From positions 6,386,001 to 6,450,000 of the forward strand of contig OY783221.1 in NCBI GenBank assembly GCA_963678705.1: DNA of 64,000 nt, in the 5' to 3' direction. Source of the DNA: Panorpa germanica. Its lineage: Eukaryota; Arthropoda; Insecta; Mecoptera; Panorpidae. The notes beneath the pieces are model-generated. The model was not told the DNA's origin. It saw nothing but the letters and a program-made list of their open reading frames with translations, and ran no database searches. The position numbers and the translations under genes are program-made. Positions 1 through 13,100 of the stretch are shown here, one piece after another (position 1 is the stretch's first letter; each line of letters starts with the position of its first letter).

Positions 1-261
1 AACCCCTATAATCAAACAGAAACCGGTTTATTTTCTCGTAAAATAAACTAAAAGTCTTCTTATGATTTTAATGATCTAAAATAGGTTGTGTTATGATTTA
101 ATTAACTCAAAAAGGTTCTAATAATAGGTCTTTATGACTATTAATAACAAACAAGTTAACTAAACTTGGTTTGAGCTCGGTTACATTAAATTAAACGAGT
201 TTAAGATTCATAAAGAACACTGAAAAAATAGGTGTAGTAGAACTTTTTGCCTCTTTAATAT

Positions 262-627
262 AATGCTGGTTTCACACCAGAGGGACAGTTTTGTTGTTAA
301 AAAACAAAACAAAAACATATTTCGTTTTATTTTAAAATAGTTCTGGTTTTCGAAAACAGACTGTTCACACTGAAGACACTGGTTTTGTTTTTAGCGTTTT
401 TCTTTGTGCGCCATAAAAATTATAAACATGATAAAGAACAATTGACAAGCGCAAATTTTCACAAAAAACAAAACTGCGTGTTCAAACCAAGCAGACTAAA
501 AATCAACAACAAACGTGTTTTCCTTTGTTTTTAATGACTTCATATAGGAATGTGTTTTGTATACTAAAACAGCAACAAAAGACAAAAATGTTTTAAGAAC
601 TGTCTCTTTTGTGTGTAACCGGCATAA
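262..627 (+). mobile_element. MITE, TIR family TGCCGGTTTCACACC, copy 1
   Basis: The left end reads ATGCTGGTTTCACACCAG with GACAGTT following; the right end, inverted, reads ATGCCGGTTACACAC with GACAGTT following. The interior is rich in AAAACAAAA-type sequence and matches the copy at 24.2 kb in the opposite orientation (the stretch around CATAAAAATTATAAACATG is nearly identical). No coding capacity. Superfamily not assigned. Confidence 0.75.
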
Positions 628-2032
628 CTAGAAAACAACAATCTAATATTTCAAATTTCGCATCATTTTTAAACCGTCAACATTCAACCAAACGTGCAGT
701 ACAATGCTGTGTGAACTCAGCCTTACGGATAACGATCAGTCGCATTGGCTACGTTATTTGCACTATTAATTTTCATATAAGTTGTAAGGATTGGAAACTC
801 AAATCCACCAGAATGGTTTCCCATACAATCGGACTAGATAAGATCCGCTACAGTTTACTTTTTAGATCTTAGCAATAAGCAGCACCTCGCACTGATCTGA
901 TCGTCAATAATACCTTAATAATAAAAGCATTTTGTCTGGGATGCAATATACATGGGATGGTACCCACTGCTCACACCATTTACATTGTCCACAACAGGTC
1001 GTACGGGTCGTATGTAAATACCGAGCTGTTCTAATGTTACAAGGAGCAAGCAAATGAATGTTTTATTACAATGACAGTAGACTAGTAACGTTGTTGTAGT
1101 TGATTTAATAAATTACTGTGTAAATATTATTTTTACAACATTATGAGTACATTGAAAAGCAGAGTAGGTCAAAGTGCTTGTTCTCATAACGGGTTATCAA
1201 TAAATCATCGTATTTATTAGAGACAGCTTTAAAGCTCAAAGCTCGTTAATGACGTTTCTATGAAAGACATTACGTTGAAGATGTATGTGTGGGATTATGA
1301 GTCATATTATGTAAGTAATAAATAAAAATAATAACATTTATTTTACTAGTTTACCTTTCTTCATTTAAGCGTATGAATTTTTCTTACTTTATATGACATC
1401 ACTAAATGAGTTCGTAAAATGACATATACATGGTGCCACTAATAATCTATCTGATTTATAGCTAGTACCAAAGTTCGAACGATATGTCTCAAAATTTTAT
1501 GACATTTCGACAATTATTTTACAGGTTACAATTGTTTAAGTGACGCTATTTTTGTAATTTTCAAAACAATGGAAAAATCTAAATTTCGTGTGATGATAAA
1601 GTGAAATACTGAATTTTTTTTATGTAATTGTTTCCTTCATTTACATACTTTTGATGTTACGCTACTGGCTGTCTACAGAATAGAATATATAGCATGTGCT
1701 ACTAATATGGCTTCCTCGTTCAAGATAGCAAAACGTATCAATAAGTGAATCCTTAGTAATGAAATCACAGACACCATTCTTTGTCTGCGAGTATTTTTTT
1801 TGAATACTTTAGTAGATTTTGTAGAATAATAAAATTACTTAATATTTATACTGACGCAATTTCAAAATAATTAATTTTATTGATCCATTGATCAATGACG
1901 AATTCAGTCCTGTACATTTACAACTTAAGAATTTGTTCTTTTGCCTTTTTTGAATAGCAATCTTCTGCAAGATTTTTTAATTATATATATGTACATATAT
2001 TAGTTATTGATTTTACATATTTAATTTTCACA
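628..2032. other. Gene-free stretch
   Basis: AT-rich unique sequence. It holds one dispersed repeat (1388-1505) and a GCTTTAAAGCTC-type motif near 1228. The 87-codon frame at 609-872 starts inside a MITE and matches nothing I recognise. Confidence 0.6.
1388..1505 (-). repeat. Unclassified dispersed repeat (AATAGTGGCGCCAT family), copy 2
   Basis: Inverted relative to 7530-7655. On the minus strand it contains AATGTCATAAAATTTTGAGA, CATATCGTTCGAA and TTAGTGGCACCATGTATATG. Confidence 0.6.

Positions 2033-2096
<64 letters not shown>
2033..2096. repeat. (TA)n microsatellite
   Basis: Nearly uninterrupted TA dinucleotides. Length is likely polymorphic and sensitive to assembly error. Confidence 0.95.
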
Positions 2097-2098
<2 letters not shown>

Positions 2099-2815
2099 AA
2101 TACATAGTCTGCAGGTGTAATAAATTTAATTCAGTGGGTGTACAACGTATTATTGTCACTTTTTAATTAAAATCAAAATAATTGTGTTTTACGAAATATA
2201 ATTTATTATAACGCAATAATAACATAAAATACAATTTTCTATAACATGTTATTTGCTAAATTATAATTAATGTTTTTAATTAATGTGTTTTAAAAAATAT
2301 ATATATTGGCGATTTAAAAATATTGTTTATTTGCCGCGTTCTTTTACACTAGTTCCTCCTATTTATAAAAGTTATTTATAATTATATTTTTAATTTTTGA
2401 TTTATTAACATTGCGTTTTTAATTATAGTTATAAATATCAAATCGACAATATTAAATTTATGTTTAGTGCAATATAACATATCATTATATTCTAGATTTT
2501 ACAAACACTCTTAAAAGAAACATAATCTTTGAAACTAAAAGTCGAAAAACATTTTGCTGTACAAGTTAAAACGCGTCGAGCTCCAAGATATGTGTAGATT
2601 TGCTTACAGTTTCAAGGTGAAGCTGTCGCACGAAAAAAATATGCCTAATATGATATAAATATACTGTTATTATAAATACAACACTTAACTTTATTAAATA
2701 TGAAATACGGAAAAGAATTTAATTTTTATGACTGTATACAATAGTTGGAGTGAATACTGATTGCAACGAAAGAACATTGCAAAGAAAGTGCAGTATCTTA
2801 ATAGTGCGCGTTTAA

Positions 2816-3014
2816 ATCAATAAAAAAAACCGCAATTTTTCGGTGATATTTGGCAAGTATTGTGTTTCATTACTAACCTCAGAGTTTGTACTTTGAATTA
2901 AAATAAAAATTCACCACTTTTCACGACAATATTGCGTTTTTCTACCGATTTAAAATGGTTGCTCTTGTTGAAACATTCATAAAATGACCGCTCTTGTTGA
3001 AAGGCCCTATATTA
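2816..3014 (+). repeat. Unclassified dispersed repeat, copy 1
   Basis: Shares AACCTCAGAGTTTGTA, TTAAAATAAAAAT, CACTTTTCAC, ATATTGCGTTT and ATAAAATGACCG...CTTGTTGAAA...CCCTATATTA, in the same order and strand, with 32858-33014. ACGCAAT/ATTGCGT motifs near both ends suggest a small inverted-repeat element. Confidence 0.65.
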
Positions 3015-3015
3015 T

Positions 3016-5559
3016 GGAATACTTATATAAATATACAGACTTACTTTCAATTCGGAGCTGTGTACTCGGACTAAATACGGTGTAGTGTAGTTATTTTCTG
3101 TTAATCAGTCATAAAAATGGCAAATATCTTATTATTTTCATTTATCTATAGGTTATAATCTCTTCCGGTAATCAAATACGCTAGAATTTGTTACCTTACA
3201 CTTAAAGTAAATTTCCTAATTCCAACATTATGTTTACTTTCATTATTTCCCATTTCCTCAATAAACAACCCGCTAATTTACATTTTCTACAACAACAAAA
3301 CCAATAAATTTCACTCTAATTTGTTCTATTTTAAAAATTCCTAATAAAAACATAAGGCAACAACATCAATCTGAAAACACCATTAAAATACCATTAATAA
3401 TTAACTCATTATACCCGTATGTAAATAGTTTGACTTACAACATTTCGGGAAATTGTAATCGGACATTTAAATGTAATTATAACATAGTTTTGACTTTGAA
3501 CAAGGGTTGTTTTTGCTTTTTATTCGTATTTTAAAATAATTTGATGTTTGCGTGAGATACTGATTACTATAAATAAAATCATGGCATTTCAATTTCAAGC
3601 ACTACATAAAATTCTATTTATTATTTAAACACTTTTAATTCTTATTTTAGGGTTTATCATTTGAACATGACATTCAGTAAAATAGGGGAAGTTTTTAGTG
3701 TAATTACTCGTATTAAGTTATTTATAGAACACGAATTTTAATACGTCTATGTCTTCACGCATTCTGTTATATTCAATAACAAAAGAAATTGATTCTGAAT
3801 CATCAGACCCTGCAGTACTTTGTTATCTACAAGGCCTACTTTAACCTGCCTTCATGGTTGACCGAGATTCGTGTTGGGCTTGTGTCTTATGTCTTAATTT
3901 ATAAAAAATTATACTATATATTGATAAAGTTCCTTACTAGAACTTCCTTCTTAATAACTAATATGTCAAGAGTTTTATAAAATCGTTATAATATAATACC
4001 TTAAATGCTCTATACCCTATAAACAATTTGTCGTATCTTAGCAATCTCGTATCAGAGAGCGGTTAGACAGTGGTCACACAGTGTTCGGGAGAACATATGT
4101 GGTAGTACTGGGTAGAACCACGACTTGCACCTCGGCAAACCTCGTTTGGAAAGTATTAGGAAGGCAATCAGAGGGGGTACGGAGCGTTCCGGCCGGTGCT
4201 GACATGCTGTCCAAAGCTTCATGTAATGTCACACTAATATCTAATAGGATTCCAATCACCATTCAGAGTGATACGATTCGCATCTAATTGGATTCCGATC
4301 AAAATTGTTTCTGGGTTAATTTCACAAAATTTGAGTTTTTTAAGTAAGAGGGATAATTTCGTTGGTATTACATAATATACTACGTATAATCGAGTTAGTT
4401 TATTTAGTTTAAAAACAGTGATTAATTGGTTTATATTTACAGTCTGTATTACTTTTCATGTTCAAAAGCTAATGTTAAACTTGTGTTATATAATAATATT
4501 TATTTCTGTATCCTTGTGTTTGATTGACGGTAATTGAACAAACGTATAATGTAATTCGTTTCGTTAAACGCAAAAACCCGACAAATCACGAACTCATGTT
4601 CCTGTCAGAATAAATAGAAATATACAAAAACAAAATTAATTACAAAACAAAGTACTCTGTTGTGTGCTAAAAATCTATATGTACAAATCAATTTAAATAT
4701 TTAAAATCGCATATATATCTGTAGATCGTTATACATATGTAGAAAACATATGTAGTATGTTTAGATAGATAGCTTAACTAGGTTTTGTTATATGTTTGCA
4801 TTATGTAATATAAAATACAATTAACAAAGCAATTTCACTGTAATCGTAACTCCATGTAGGCATAAAATGTGCTTTGATCACATTCCTGCTGTTCTGCAGT
4901 CCAACACCATTGAACATACATTCAGGGATAGGCAACCTTCAACAAAAGTTGTCATTGCATAATATGAAAATATTAAAAGGTTGTTTTATTCACAACTAGA
5001 ACCGTATTTTTTATTACATGATGTACCAGTAAAACAGAATAGTAATATATTTAAAATTACATATTTATTGTACATTGCTGAACTCGTGGTTATCGCAAAA
5101 TTTTAATTAGCATAGCCAGTTGAAGAGTAGTAAGTCGTTCAGGTACTTAAGTACCTGCTACAAGGTCATTCTTTTTCTCTCTTCCATCTTTAGTTCAATA
5201 AATCCAATGCATTTAATTCGATCTGCGATTTTTTTGCTGCGTTTTACTCAATAGTAATGTATTATTCTTCGTATCACCAAATTTCAAATTATTTTTTAAG
5301 AAGAAGAAGAAAACATTCCTTGCGTGTGAAACTCAGGAATAACACTTCACAGTACGTATTTGTGTTTTTAAGAAATCTGAATGTTTATTAAACAATTGCA
5401 AAAGACATTAAAAATCTTTTACTAAGATATTAATTGTAAGCAGGCCGCATTTAGAGGAGTGGAGGCCCTAATTATTTTCCGAATAAAAGGAACAATTTTT
5501 TTCCATTAAGTCTTTTAAAAATTTATTGCCTGTCCTCCTTCAAATCCGGGCCTGATTGT
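3016..5559. other. Gene-free stretch
   Basis: Contains the MITE fragment at 3874-3950 and a somewhat GC-richer patch at 4040-4300 with overlapping opposed frames that have no recognisable domain. A perfect palindrome lies at 5140-5157. Otherwise nothing seen. Confidence 0.55.
3874..3950 (-). mobile_element. MITE family GGGCTTGTGTCCT, short fragment
   Basis: TGGGCTTGTGTCTTATGTC and the following TATATTGATAAAGTT...ACTAGAAC match the terminal 75 bases of copy D. The remainder of the element is not present. The short open frame over it is spurious. Confidence 0.65.
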
Positions 5560-5773
5560 AAGATTATATAGACGACACAGTATGCAAGATCATTGATGCT
5601 TGATTCTGACTGTCATCGCGTTCGATTCCCGAACCAGAGTTATAGTTTCTGGATTTGATTGTTATTAATTTAAATTGATTATGTGCATACATAACTGTCA
5701 ATATAGGAGAAGGCCGTCGGTGATAGAACTCAGAATAGAAAATAGGCCAATACTAAATAAATTAAATTAAAAA
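5560..5773 (+). mobile_element. tRNA-derived SINE copy
   Basis: Contains a box-B-like GTTCGATTCCC at 5620-5630, the body motif TTTCTGGATTTGATTG, and the family tail GTCGGTGATAGAACTCAG (from 5716) then AATAGGCCAATACTAAATAA. It is a retroposon, not a tRNA gene: no acceptor stem or anticodon arm can be drawn. The 5' end is approximate. Confidence 0.75.
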
Positions 5774-6754
5774 TACACAATAGGTAATTATACAAAGAAT
5801 ATGTTATGATGTAAACTTACTTAAGATAATGTTTTTATGTTAAATAAACATTACATATACGTAACGGAGTTTAGAGAGTTGTGATCTAATTTCTGTAGCT
5901 ATTAATCTGTATTTCGATTTACTAAATAGTAAGTATTATCAAACTTGTGGACTTTTATTCATATGTCGGTATTAACATACAATAATCCATGAATAGATCA
6001 TTCTTGTTGTCTGGATATAAAGTATAAGAAGAAGCCGAACAAGATTAGGTACGATAAAAAGCTCCGTGCCTAAGAAGCCCGAGAAATTATATATATAAAA
6101 AAAACATACAATAATGAATAATGTTAATATGTAAACAAATCACTAAATTCTAACTGTAACATGTTTCCAGCCCCTGTCCTTGTTTAATATTTTATTTTGA
6201 CGCTTCAACGAACAATATTCAGATATATATAATCAGAACAAAACACAACATTGGTCTGGTCCAACATGCATGGATTACGTATTTATTGTTAACCGTATTC
6301 AATCATTGTAAAATCATTACACGACAAATACGAAGATATTTAGCCGCAGTCTAATCAGTTTGCTAATAATACAGCCATTAAATTTATTGCGTTGGTTTGG
6401 TTTGATTTGGTTTTGGTAACGCTAAATAATAATTAAATAGCTGGGGAATGTTTTAGAATAATTATGAATTAGTGTAGTTAAATCTAATACAAAGCTTAAA
6501 TGCCGTTCAATGCAAGTATAGTCATTTTCATACAATTCTTTTCAAACATATGTATTACTAACAATAAAGGGTCATTCCAACTTACTTGATTTTCATTTTA
6601 TGTTTTAATATTAAATTTAAGTTTCACCTTGTGAAATTTGAAAAAATAAAAATTATTTATATTAAATAAAGTATATTACTGACACACTGACACAACGCAT
6701 GTGTACTAAGACCATTTGAAATAAAAGCTTAAGAAAGAGAATTTTTAAAATACA

Positions 6755-7387
6755 ATGAGCTTGTGTCCTCATTTTTTAGTGGTCTATTTTTCAATTGTTG
6801 ATTGAAATTGATGTTAATAAATGTGTATTGGCGTGTCTATTTTATTAAATATCTAAATGTTGACGGAGATATAGCAATTAAAAATTTGAATTGTAGTTTT
6901 ACCGCTAGAAATGGTCGGCCATATTTGTATGACGTGAAATGCATTTTAACGTCAGTTATTTGTTGAGTAGGTCAGTGCTGTGGTAATGTTTTGTAGCTGT
7001 TGGTAGTCGAAATAATCAATTCAAGTCAAAGAATAATAAGTTTTTACTTTATTTAACCCTGTTAAGGCAGACATAATATTGGAATTTTATTGTTCTTTTA
7101 AATAGCTGTAAATAATATTTGATATTTTGATATATAAATACATATAGCAGAGATTTATGAGCTGTAAGGTTGGTAACCTTACACAAGGATTGTGATGTCA
7201 CATGCATTTGGAATAACGTTGAATCCCTTTAATAATTAAAGAGACAAAATGACTTTTTTAATTGTTAATATCTCTTAACATATAAGGAGTTATTAAAAAA
7301 TAATTGAACAATTGAGGTTCCAGTAACCCACTTTATCAATATATAGTACACTTTTATACAAATTAAGACATAGGACACAAGCCCATT
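6755..7387 (+). mobile_element. MITE family GGGCTTGTGTCCT, copy A (full length)
   Basis: About 633 bp, from AATGAGCTTGTGTCCTCA to TAGGACACAAGCCCATT, so the ends are inverted repeats of about 16 bp. Inside is a perfect hairpin, GTAAGGTT-GG-TAACCTTAC (near 7166), and the segment GAGACAAAATGACTTTTTTA shared by other copies. No protein is encoded; target duplication is unclear. Confidence 0.85.
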
Positions 7388-7529
7388 GTCAGTGTATTTT
7401 TCGATATCATTGATATACCTCTGAAACTAAATCAAAGTTAAGCCTAATACCTGTAAACAAATAAAATATGATATTTGAAGATTTTCCGATAAACACTAAA
7501 ATCACTGTAACTTGTAAACTAGTGATCGG

Positions 7530-7655
7530 AATGTCATGAAATTTAGACACATATCGTTTGAAGGTTGGTACTATTTCATACAAATCATATGGATTTGTTA
7601 ATAGTGGTGTTATTTATATGTCATATTACTAACTCATTGAGTGATGTGATATATT
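7530..7655 (+). repeat. Unclassified dispersed repeat (AATAGTGGCGCCAT family), copy 1
   Basis: AATGTCATGAAATTTAGACA, CATATCGTTTGAA, TTGGTACTA, then AATAGTGGTGTTATTTATAT and CTCATTGAGTGATGTGATAT recur in order at 1388-1505 (inverted) and partly at 37140-37200. Confidence 0.6.
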
Positions 7656-8652
7656 AATGAAACAAAATTATGTAAAACTTTCGATAAGTAACGTTAGGTA
7701 AAAAATATTACGTAAAGTAATACATGAACCTAATAATAAAACATCGAGATAAAAGGTTTGTGTTTAAAGCATATGATTACATTCTGGCACGTAGTTTTAA
7801 TGTTATACATACACACTTATGCGATATTATTTAGTTTTTAAGTTTATTTTGTTGGTCAACTGATATTCAATATCACATTATGACAATAATAGAGACTGGA
7901 CTGCTTCCATATTGTCATACACTTGCCAAATTTTTGCAAGACTATTTGCAAAATCCTCAAGAGTCATATCTGTACACGCAGATGGCACAAATTTGGCGTT
8001 ACTATCGGTCACACCACGAACAAAGTATTGGAAATAGGTCGACGTGAAATAAAAGAAAATAACATACTTTAGAATTGTCGTATTATTAACTGATATTCAA
8101 ATGTAATAAAAATAAATGTATCAACTATTACTTTTAACGTTAAAACATTATTTAAATCGTTAACTTTTTCATCTACATTGTTATTCAAAATTAAACATAG
8201 ATACGAGCATCTGTCTACCTGTTCTCTAACCAATTTTCTTTTATAAGAGCCTCTTACATAAAAAATACCTTATCATATTACCTGTAGTATCTCTTAAACT
8301 ACGTCCTATCTATTTGTATTCAATTGTCTTGCTTCTTTCCTTTTCATCTTCGGTAAATCTCTCCACACAGTTTTTGAAGATTCCTCTGCATCATGCGGCC
8401 CGTGGTCCGTGCCCCATGTTCTCGACCATTTCAATTTGAACCCCCTGAATATAGTACTGCGTGACTAACATGATAAATAGTCATGTCTCGTCTCATGCAT
8501 GGAATGAACTGTGACCCTACACGAATTATATGACTATCATATTCCACCACAATAGAAAAATATTACATAAATACGTGTTATATCTATACCAACATCGTAT
8601 TCTAAATATTTTTTTAAATTTAATTTATTTAACGGTATATTTCCGATACTAA

Positions 8653-9102
8653 GGCACTCCGCACACGAGGCGACTGGTTGCAAACCTTAGCCCCGAATTT
8701 ACCCGAAGCGAATGTGATTACAACTGTTTGCAAATTAAACGCGAAACGAAGTTTTCAACGAAAACGAGGACAAGCCATATCGAGCCGTGTATCGTGACTC
8801 TATAGAATTTTTACAATAACAAAACAGGGGATTCTATTGTGTTATATTTGATTGTATGTATGTATTTAAATACTTTTCGTAAACATCTCTGTGGATGATG
8901 TCATCATGAAACCAACAGTGTCCTGCGACCGAGAAATCTAGTCGCTGAATATATGCTCAAAACCAGTTTAAAATTAGTTTAGTGCCGTGTGTTTTATCTC
9001 AGTCGTAAACACTTTCGTTCTTTTACTAACAACACAGTTGTAATGACATTCGGTTCGGGCAGATTCGGGGTTTGCAACAAGTCGCGTCGTGTGCTGAGGG
9101 CC
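8653..9102. mobile_element. PIF/Harbinger-like MITE nested in a SINE
   Basis: 450 bp with long imperfect terminal inverted repeats. The left end starts GGCACTCCGCACACGA and the right end, inverted, starts GGCCCTCAGCACACGA. Similarity continues through GCGACTKGTTGCAAACC and CGAATGT.ATTACAACTGT, about 75 bp in all. It is flanked by TAA (8650-8652) and TTA (9103-9105), fitting the 3-bp TWA target preference of PIF/Harbinger. It has no transposase. The 65-residue frame at its right end is an artefact. Confidence 0.75.
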
Positions 9103-9256
9103 TTAGTCCTATCATCATCGACCTTTAACTATATAGCCAGTGTTTATAGTTCGTACCCTCATATATATGAACACACCGCTGCCTAATAAGTTTACGATTA
9201 TGTATGTATGTATGTACAACAATTTAATTTGTTAACAGTCCCGAACTATGGTCTGT

Positions 9257-9496
9257 CCAGTAAACATTTTGGAGTCACTTTGACATCATGTTGAAGATCC
9301 GTATGATTTTTTGTCCTGAAAGAGTTCAGTTTGTCACAGTCAATAATATGAAATGTCTATTTTATTGGCTACATATGGCGAAACTATTTCACCTGTCGCA
9401 ATACAAATGAAAATAAAGTTGATGCGAACTATAATTGAAGTGCAATAGTGATAGAAACGTCACAAAACAGGACACTTCACCAAATCGTTTACTGGG
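9257..9496 (-). mobile_element. MITE with CCCAGTAAAC ends, copy 1, nested in a SINE
   Basis: Runs from CCAGTAAACATTTTGGAG to GTTTACTGGG. Internal GTGATAGAAACGTCACAAA and GATGCGAACTATAATTGAAG match the copy at 45.4 kb in reverse. SINE sequence resumes on both sides. No coding capacity; superfamily not assigned. Confidence 0.75.
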
Positions 9497-9988
9497 CGGA
9501 GATTGAACGCGAACCCTGTGCAGTAAATCTTAATTGATTTTCCCTCAGCTCCTAGAGGTTTGCGATGCCAGCCTATAATAACCAAAAACTCGCAAAGTTT
9601 TGTGCAGAAATTGCAACTACATGTGTACATGGAAGGCGAACCTTAGGTATGTAACAAGGGGAGATACATCTCAAACTAATATAGATATCTCTAAAGTGTA
9701 TTCGTCCTGGCAAGGAAAGGAAGTATGGTGGTGAACCGACCACTGTTCACGTTGGCACAAGGGGTGCAATATCAACGGATTTACCCTCATTCGCATACCA
9801 CCACAGCTACAATCTGAACTCTAATGCGTCGTCCTCATAATCTAAAAGATTTTACCTAATTGTGAAAGCTGATGTATATATTTAAACTTTAACATCTTTA
9901 TTATTGATTAGGCTAAAATATTTAACTTTGAATGCGTTATTAGAATATAAAGAAAGTCGGCACTTCTTAAACTCAATACTACAATCTA

Positions 9989-10170
9989 CACTGTGAGAAA
10001 TACATAGCAAAAATTACTATGGGAACAAAGCACTTGGGTGCTTTGATAGTTTAATAACCAAACTTTATATTTAATTATTAAAAATTATTATGGCTATAGT
10101 AAATTGTCAACCATTTCAGCACTCTTTTACTACGCCACATAGTCCTTTTTACTATATATTTCTCACAGTG
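9989..10170. mobile_element. Tc1/mariner-type MITE with TA target duplication
   Basis: 182 bp flanked by TA on both sides (9987-9988 and 10171-10172). Ends are CACTGTGAGAAATA and its inverse; imperfect inverted similarity continues for about 35 bp (ATAGCAAAAATTACTAT against ATAGTAAAAAGGACTAT). No open frame. Confidence 0.82.
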
Positions 10171-10172
10171 TA

Positions 10173-13100
10173 AAACACTGTATCTCTTATAGGTAATTGA
10201 TTTTATGGCATATTGACGAACCGAGAGTCTGCAAATATCTGTTGGGATTGTATTCAATTCCGGGGGAAGTAAATGTCGAAAGTACGTTGCAGGAAATCCC
10301 TTAGTGATTCTACAAATGCAACCAGTTTATAAAAAGATCAAAATAGCGCAATAGTATCAAACAAAAATATAAAACCAGTAATATAATATCGTATGTAATG
10401 TAATATTATTGTAGTGTTTGTTTTAAAAGTACATAGTCGTATGTACTAAAGAATTACAGCATGTTTTTGATGCAACGATTAGCGTTTATTTAATAGCCGA
10501 TTTATTTGAAGGTAAAAATGTTTATGTAATAAAAATTCATGTTAACCGATAAAAGTATTATTCTTTTAGAGACATTTACTAGATACTATATTTAAATACA
10601 AACTCAATAAAAAAATACTAATCGTTATTCCGTAATGTTTTGTACTAAATATCGAAATATACTTTTTCCTACCACTATGACTTCACCATATAGTTCGAAG
10701 CTCGGTGTCGGTGCGTTATACTGAGAAACACTTTAACTTAAAAATCAACTACTTCAGTCTAAATCCCTAATTTAATGTTTATTATATATTTGCACATTAC
10801 TATTTGTTAGTTTAATTAGTTTGATCAACGAATTCGCTGGTCCTCGTTCCAGCTCGCTGACAATCGAACTGACCCATGTGAAAATTTCTACGTAGCCCGT
10901 ATGTTTAACGCGCCATTGCGAAATGCTATTTGATTGTCTTTGTTAACTTTAAATGTACACCGTATAATGAAGTCTGATGGGCTATTTCATTGAACATGTA
11001 ATTTACTAACACGTGGATAAATTCTCACAGATATAGATTAATAATTTTGTAATAAACAAAGGTTAAAAACAACAAATAAACAAAATATGTTCCATTAAAA
11101 TGCTAACATGCTTTGTCATCTGCGTTGTTGTAATTATTTTGAAAATCAATTTATACAAATTGTATACTAATATTATTTGTTGCTTATTATATATATATAT
11201 ATATATGACAGGAAAATTAAAATAATTAAAAAGAATCAGTTAAGGAAGATGACTACCTAATAATTATTACAGAACTCATTTCCTCAATACAATGTTTATA
11301 TTGCAAAAATTTCAACAAGTTCAATCATGAAAATCTGCAGGAACATGTTTTAAATTGGTATCAATCATAACTTTTTTATTTTGTAGATTTGTCTGTGTGT
11401 ATAATTTCTCAGTATTCCCCATAAACTGCAGCCAACATCACAGTAGTGTCTTCGTGGTTGACAGCTGTGGCGGTCTGTATTTTTGACTACTTTATATACC
11501 TCTTAACGCGTTAAAAACATATCTTAAAGTAATATTTTGTTATAATTACAATTATAATATCGGTATTTACAGTTATTAGTAAAGTTATTACAGTTTAGTG
11601 AGAAATAATTTCATAAAGTGCGAATGTTTGGTTATCATGGACACGACACATAGACAAGGTTCTAACTTTTAAAATTTTCTTTTAAATAATTGTTTTTAAG
11701 TAATAATTAGATAAAATAACAATAAGTGTAAGTTAATAGTTAATAAATAAGTGTAACAGAAACTGTATTTCAGTGCAAGTAATAAATTTCATTATGTTAA
11801 AAAGTATTTAAGAACATAACCTCACATTACTAGCGCCTTACAAAGACTACACTTGTAACTATAAATATAAATTTAAATATTAAAATTTTAATTATCTTAT
11901 GCTCTTACGTTTAAATATTGACGGTAATGTGAATTCTTTTTCTAATATCTAATATCATAACCCGTACTAGAGTTTCAACATTATTACATAGCAGAATATT
12001 TACTAAGTATTTTCTTCCAACATTGAAGGAGAAACAGATGTAAAATAATTTTCAAATTCTTTTTCTAATTAAAGTAGTTAATTGCAAAACCTTTATTAGT
12101 TTATTTATTCGGATAGCTTACATTTAAATATTTTTATTTCTTTGCTAAAAGTTGGATGTCGGTTTGTTTCCAAACTTATCTTCTGCAGAATCAATTAATG
12201 CAGAGTTCAACATATTATTTTTAGTGTAATTTAAAATATCTTTTACATGAGGAGCTCTGTTACTTGTTTTTATAATTAATAGTATTTGTAGTTTGAAATA
12301 TTAGTAATTGCTTACCTTTAACTTATCGTTTTACATGATCAGAATGGGATTTTATATTGATTTTCTGTGTGAAATCTCTATACATAAAAATATATTTAAT
12401 AATTATCTGCTTCTGTAATAATTTTTTTTAAGCAGCTCTGATATTTCCTTGTAGTCTGTAATAACTAGTAAAACATTTATTTTGAAATTCTAATAAAGAT
12501 AAACCACTAGTTTATAATTTTATATCATTAGATCTGATTTTAATATTACTTTCTTTGAGAAATCAGAGCACTTTATATTCAATTATAGAACTTTAATGAA
12601 TTATAACTTTATATGTGAAAGAACATAATAACTAAAAATAAAGTTAGATTTTTCGAAGTGTTACAGTTTCATAATTCGGTCTTTGTAAGTCCTTAACAAT
12701 ATTTCTTCCAAAACATTTATTCTATTTGAATAAATAAAATAAGATAAAATAGAGTGATATGGTATTGTGTTTGGGACCTCTGCTCTCTTCAACACCGTGT
12801 TGGTAAGTTTATAATAAATGTATTACTATAATTATTAATAGAGAATAATATAACTATTAGTATTTGAATCTGAGTGAATTTAATATAAAATTTTCTATAT
12901 TTAAAATAAATTGTTTTGGTAACATATAAAATAGATTATAACAAATGCTATGACATGACTTTCTTTGTTTTTTATAGTTTTTTGAATATAACTTATCTCG
13001 GATTTCTCAATTAATTGAATTATTGACATTTATCTTTAATAGAAATAAATCTCAATATGTATTATATCCTTTTTTGACAATAGTTTCAATCAGATTGTAA

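Larger units (their letters stand above)
8611..9560 (-). mobile_element. tRNA-derived SINE, antisense, split by two MITEs
   Basis: Three colinear pieces of one SINE: tail at 8611-8652 (ATTTCCGATACTAAG), body at 9103-9256 (CTTAGTCCTATCATC, then CCGCTGCCTAATAAG), and head beyond 9497, including a box-B-like GGTTCGCGTTCAATCTCC when read on the minus strand. The gaps hold two MITEs listed separately. The 5' limit of the head is approximate. Confidence 0.72.

Noticed and set aside
5620..5630. Box-B-like GTTCGATTCCC as a possible tRNA gene
   Set aside because: No cloverleaf can be drawn and the sequence continues into the SINE body and tail.
12758..12801. Possible exon ending TTG|GTAAGT
   Set aside because: GTAAGT is common by chance in this composition, the upstream acceptor is poor, and the peptide is unrecognisable. 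It could be revisited if RNA-seq supports the giant-intron model.
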